Assembly (NCBI GenBank): GCA_036874045.1
Contig: CM072336.1
Coordinates: forward strand, 18,905,001-18,969,000
Reading direction: 5' to 3'
From: Cymodocea nodosa
Taxonomy: Eukaryota; Streptophyta; Magnoliopsida; Alismatales; Cymodoceaceae
Length of the DNA stretch: 64,000 bases
This document shows positions 60,874 to 64,000 of the stretch, one piece after another. Under the pieces are notes generated by a model. It ran no database searches, had not been told where the DNA came from, and worked only from the letters and a program-made list of their open reading frames with translations. Within the stretch, counting starts at the first letter, position 1. The number at the start of each line of letters is the position of its first letter. Made by a program: the position numbers and the translations under genes.

Positions 60874-61127
60874 TGCATTCTTTACATCCATTTGATATAA
60901 TTTAAAATCCATATAGAAAACATAGGCCATAATATTCTAATACTTTCCAACCTAACCATAGGAGCAAATGTTTCATCATAATCAAGTCCTTCTTCCTATG
61001 TGTACCATTGAGCAACTAATCTAGCTTTATTTCTAATAACTTGTCCAGTCTCATTAGTTTTGTTTCTAAAGATCCATTTTGTACTAATTATGGACTGATC
61101 TTCTAGTAGAGAGACTAAATCCCAAAC
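60874..61127 (-). pseudogene. pol: C3 reverse transcriptase fragment
   Basis: Matches C1 4030-4285 (complement): AFLN, ARLVAQ, KWIFRNK region, with decay. The RT C-terminus, RNase H and the start of the 3' ORF, expected to the left, are missing; C4 occupies that place. Confidence 0.85.
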
Positions 61128-62354
61128 TGTTAGGACCCTTGTATTTTGATAATGCAAAAATCTGTGTGAGGAAATAAATTATATTTCACAAATTAGACAG
61201 TTAAGCAAAAGAGCAGAAGGCAGATAAGTCATTATAGATAGTTCAATATGTGTTGCAAGAGATAAACAGGATTTTGGAAGGTTACTAGGCTTAACCATTC
61301 GGAAGGGATAAATTTTCGGTGAGTTATCAGGCTTAAGTATCCAAAGAGTCAGTTTAAAGTAGCAGAAACATAATCGGACAGTTAGAAGAATAACTATCTG
61401 AAATTACAAGGCCTTCGAAGAGTTTTTAAAATAGTTGGCTGAATAATCGAAGAGTTAGAAAAAAAGAGAGAGAAGAAATCAGTCGAAAGCTTAAAGGAGG
61501 GTTCAAGAGGATACTATAGCTAACTATCTGAAAGATGAAGAATTTCAGTGAGTTAACAGTTATAACCATCCAAACTTAAGTCACCTCACGTGCATGACTT
61601 AAATTCTCACGTGACACAGACAAAAGGACTTATGTGGATGTTCAGTGAGTTACAGATGTTCTTCGGAGAGTTACACAGTTAACCATCCAAAAATTAAAGG
61701 GAATCGAAAGGTTACCTACTGAGCAATATACAGAACGGTAACTTACTATTTTTGGGACTGAATACATAGCAAGTATAGTAGAAAACATCTATTGAAAGTA
61801 AATATGATCATTATACCTCTTGGTATAAATAAGAGAAGTATAGGGAAGATTAAGATAATGATAATCATATACTGTGAGCTACTAAAAAATTCTCAGATAT
61901 ACTCCCAAGTCTACAAAATATAGAATACTCTCAAAGTTCACTAGCACACAAAGCTCCCTACGCTCAAACTCTGCTTCAAAAGCTCAAGTGTTGGTTCATG
62001 AGTTTCAACCTGAAAACTCTCTGTTGGTTAAGAGCTTGTACTTGAAAGCTCGAAGAAAGGTTGGTTGCTGAGCTTCAACTTGAAAGCTTAAGTGTTGGTT
62101 CTTGGTTCTTCCTAAAAGCAAGTGTTGTAAGTATTTATACTTAGTGAAGCCTAAGTGAATCTTGGGGGTGGACTAGCCGAGTTGGTGAACCACCTAAAAA
62201 ATTGTCTTGTGTTCCTTTCTATTTGCTGTTTTTCATCCATTCAAATTAATTCAACTCATCGATAATTAGAATCAGTCGATTAAGTTAAAAAAGAAGTAAA
62301 ATTTACACACCTTCACCATTCACCTCCCCTCTAGTGAGCCTATCGATCCTAACA
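61128..62354 (+). mobile_element. Solo LTR S1 (1227 bp) inside C3 pol
   Basis: TGTTAGGACCC...GATCCTAACA with a perfect 5-bp target duplication CAAAC (61123-61127 and 62355-62359). Plus-oriented Sirevirus-like LTR; the surrounding C3 RT sequence is continuous when it is removed (compare C1 4280-4290). No internal domain, so it arose by LTR-LTR recombination. Confidence 0.95.
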
Positions 62355-63297
62355 CAAACATCATTTCTAATGAATTGATTTAGTTCATCTTGCATTACTA
62401 ATATCCAATTTTCATTGGATAGGGCTTCCTCTATATTCTTTGGTTCCACCATAGAAACAAACATACACATACTATTTAAATTTAATGAAGCTCTAGTTTT
62501 AATTCCTTCATTAATATCACCAACGACTTAAGTGATGGGATGTGATGAAGAATAGCATCAATTTCTATGATTTTCTTCATTATTCTCATCAACATCTGAA
62601 ACTGTATCACCTTGATCATCAAGTTGATCATTCAAGTTCATATTTCTGATTTTCTCAAATAAATCTTCAATCTCTAATTATTTTGGTAAACTAATGATAT
62701 CATCATTATCAATTTTAGATTTTGATTCTCTAAATGAATTTTTGTTAAAGCTCACATGAAGGGTTTCTTCTATGGTTCTAAAAGTCTTATTAAAAACTCT
62801 ATAGGCTTTACTTCTAGTAGAATAACCTACAAAATTTTCTTTATCCGCTTTGGCTTGAAATTTATCCTTTTTGTCCTTAGTGTTAAGAATAAAACATTTA
62901 CATCTAAATGGTTTCATATAGGAATTTTTTGGAACCCTATCATACATAATTTCGAAAGGAGTTTTATTAACAAGAGGTCTTAAGTGATTTCTATTGATAA
63001 TATAACAAGTTGTATTAACTACTTCAACCCAAAGATTTTGAGATAAACTATGTTCATTTAACATAGTTCTGGCCATTTCCTGAAGTGATTGATTCTTTCT
63101 CTCAACAACACCATTTTAAGAAGGTGCTCTTAGAAAAAAATATATGTGATCAATGTCATGATCTTTATAGTAGATATCCATTTGATCATTTTCAAATTCA
63201 TACCATAATCACTCCTAAGTTTTTAAATAAAGACACTTTGTTCATTTTGAACAAGATTGCAAAATGTTTTAAACTTTTCAAAAACTTAGGTTTTAGA
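62355..63297 (-). pseudogene. pol: C3 RT N-terminus and integrase fragment
   Basis: 62360-62480 is the RT start (matches C1 4285-4405). 62678-63076 is the integrase C-terminal part (ARTMLNEHSLSQNLWVEVVNTTCYIINR, PFRCKCFILNTKDKKDKF, FVGYSTRSKAYRVFN), and 63085-63297 the core with stops and a lost LRSDxGTEF block. It ends abruptly at 63297 at an Athila-type LTR. Gag and the 5' LTR are not seen in this window. Confidence 0.88.
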
Positions 63298-63746
63298 TGT
63301 TGTTTGGTGAATTTTGTTTGCTTAAATATATGTTTATAATTTCTTTTAGAAGTAAACAAAAAATTTTCACAAATTAGATATTAAATCCAATTTATTTTTA
63401 ACTGCAAGTGCATAGTGTCTATTACATAAATGTGCAAGTATAGGTTGATCCCATAGAGATTGAGTAAAAATTTTGTACTATTTTAATTTTTATAGATAGA
63501 GGTTTTTATGTGTTGAATTACACACTCCATTAATTTACTACTAACTCAACAGACTTAGTTCGTTGAGTTACAACCAACTCAACAGACTATCCTCATGGAC
63601 TTAAGTTAACTCCACGAGCCTCACTAGTAACTTCTAATTAAATTTGTCATTCACAAAGGAATTCTATCATCCATTAGGTGGTTCCACAGAATGTAAACAA
63701 CATCAATTAAGTTTTTAATGTTAGTTTATACAGTATTTATGCTAGG
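63298..63746 (-). repeat. Athila-type LTR fragment
   Basis: Contains gtgcaagtataggttgatccc and the hairpin array at 63531-63616, matching 11800-12170. It is cut at 63746 by a Sirevirus-like LTR. Confidence 0.85.
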
Positions 63747-64000
63747 AATTTTGTTTTGATGATGAATGCTTTATTAAAGTTTATAAATAAGTCTAAATAA
63801 TATTTTCTAAGTATAATAGTCACATAATTAAATGTTGACAAGTTATCGAAAGTTTCATTTAAAATTTTTGGATAGTTAAATTTCGGATAGTTAGGATTTT
63901 TGGATAGTTAAAGTTTTCGGATAGTTAAACTTTGGATAGTTAAACTTTCGGATAGTTAACGTTTTGATTTAGTCGAAAAGTTATCTTAAAAACTCATATA
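63747..64000 (+). repeat. Start of a Sirevirus-like LTR, runs off the window
   Basis: TGCTAGGAATTTTGTTTTGATGATG, the same opening as the C1 LTR (complement of ~10018-9990). Confidence 0.88.
63868..63965. repeat. GGATAGTTAAA short tandem repeat
   Basis: Six imperfect copies of a 12-20-bp unit with core GGATAGTTA; a two- to three-copy version sits in the C1 LTR near 9840-9900 on the complement. Confidence 0.85.

Overview
The window looks like nuclear DNA of a flowering plant. The only recognisable host gene is a plant actin with the three plant-type coding introns. Its strongly G/C-ending codons suggest a monocot, but I cannot name the species. Almost everything else is nested LTR retrotransposon sequence, AT-rich and broken mostly by stop codons. 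Labels used: C1, C2, C3 are Sirevirus-like Ty1/copia elements; C4 is a small Tork/Tnt1-like copia; A1 and A2 are Athila-like Ty3/gypsy elements; T1 is a TRIM; S1 is a solo LTR.

Layout. 1-10018: C1 on the minus strand (gag, pol and a 3' ORF, 5' LTR 8417-10018; the 3' LTR lies off the left edge). 10019-11676 and 25625-26030: one Athila-type LTR split by A1. 11677-25624: A1, minus strand, complete with two 1706-bp LTRs, PBS, PPT and a target duplication. 26040-29719: LTR remnants. 30400-32600: actin gene with its promoter. 33358-33995: T1. 34889-37208: 3' end of C2. 37209-38250: LTR remnant. 38251-52671: A2, plus strand, with a truncated 3' LTR. 52672-53892: Athila-type 3' noncoding fragment. 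53893-63297: C3, minus strand, interrupted by C4 (57217-60873) and S1 (61128-62354). 63298-64000: two more LTR pieces.

How the parts relate. A1 and A2 belong to one family with an unusual plan: LTR, tRNA-Asp-type PBS, a zinc-knuckle ORF directly after the PBS with no capsid domain in front, protease-RT-RNase H-integrase, ORF3, (in A2) an Athila-type capsid ORF behind its own TATA-like sequence, an F-box protein ORF, a long noncoding tail containing a second PPT, then the true PPT and 3' LTR. ORF3 carries two SUMO-interaction-like motifs and a C-terminal domain resembling the 'putative plant transposon protein' family. The same C-terminal domain sits at the 3' ORF position of the copia elements C2 and C3, and C1 has the N-terminal part of that ORF, so an ORF appears to have passed between the two superfamilies. 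A noncoding tail module is shared as well. Many LTRs and inter-ORF gaps of both superfamilies also carry short hairpins built from TAACTCAACGGA-like arms.

The most novel candidate system here is the A1/A2 element family: relocated capsid, F-box and ORF3. All copies in this window are defective, and every functional statement about them is inference from sequence.
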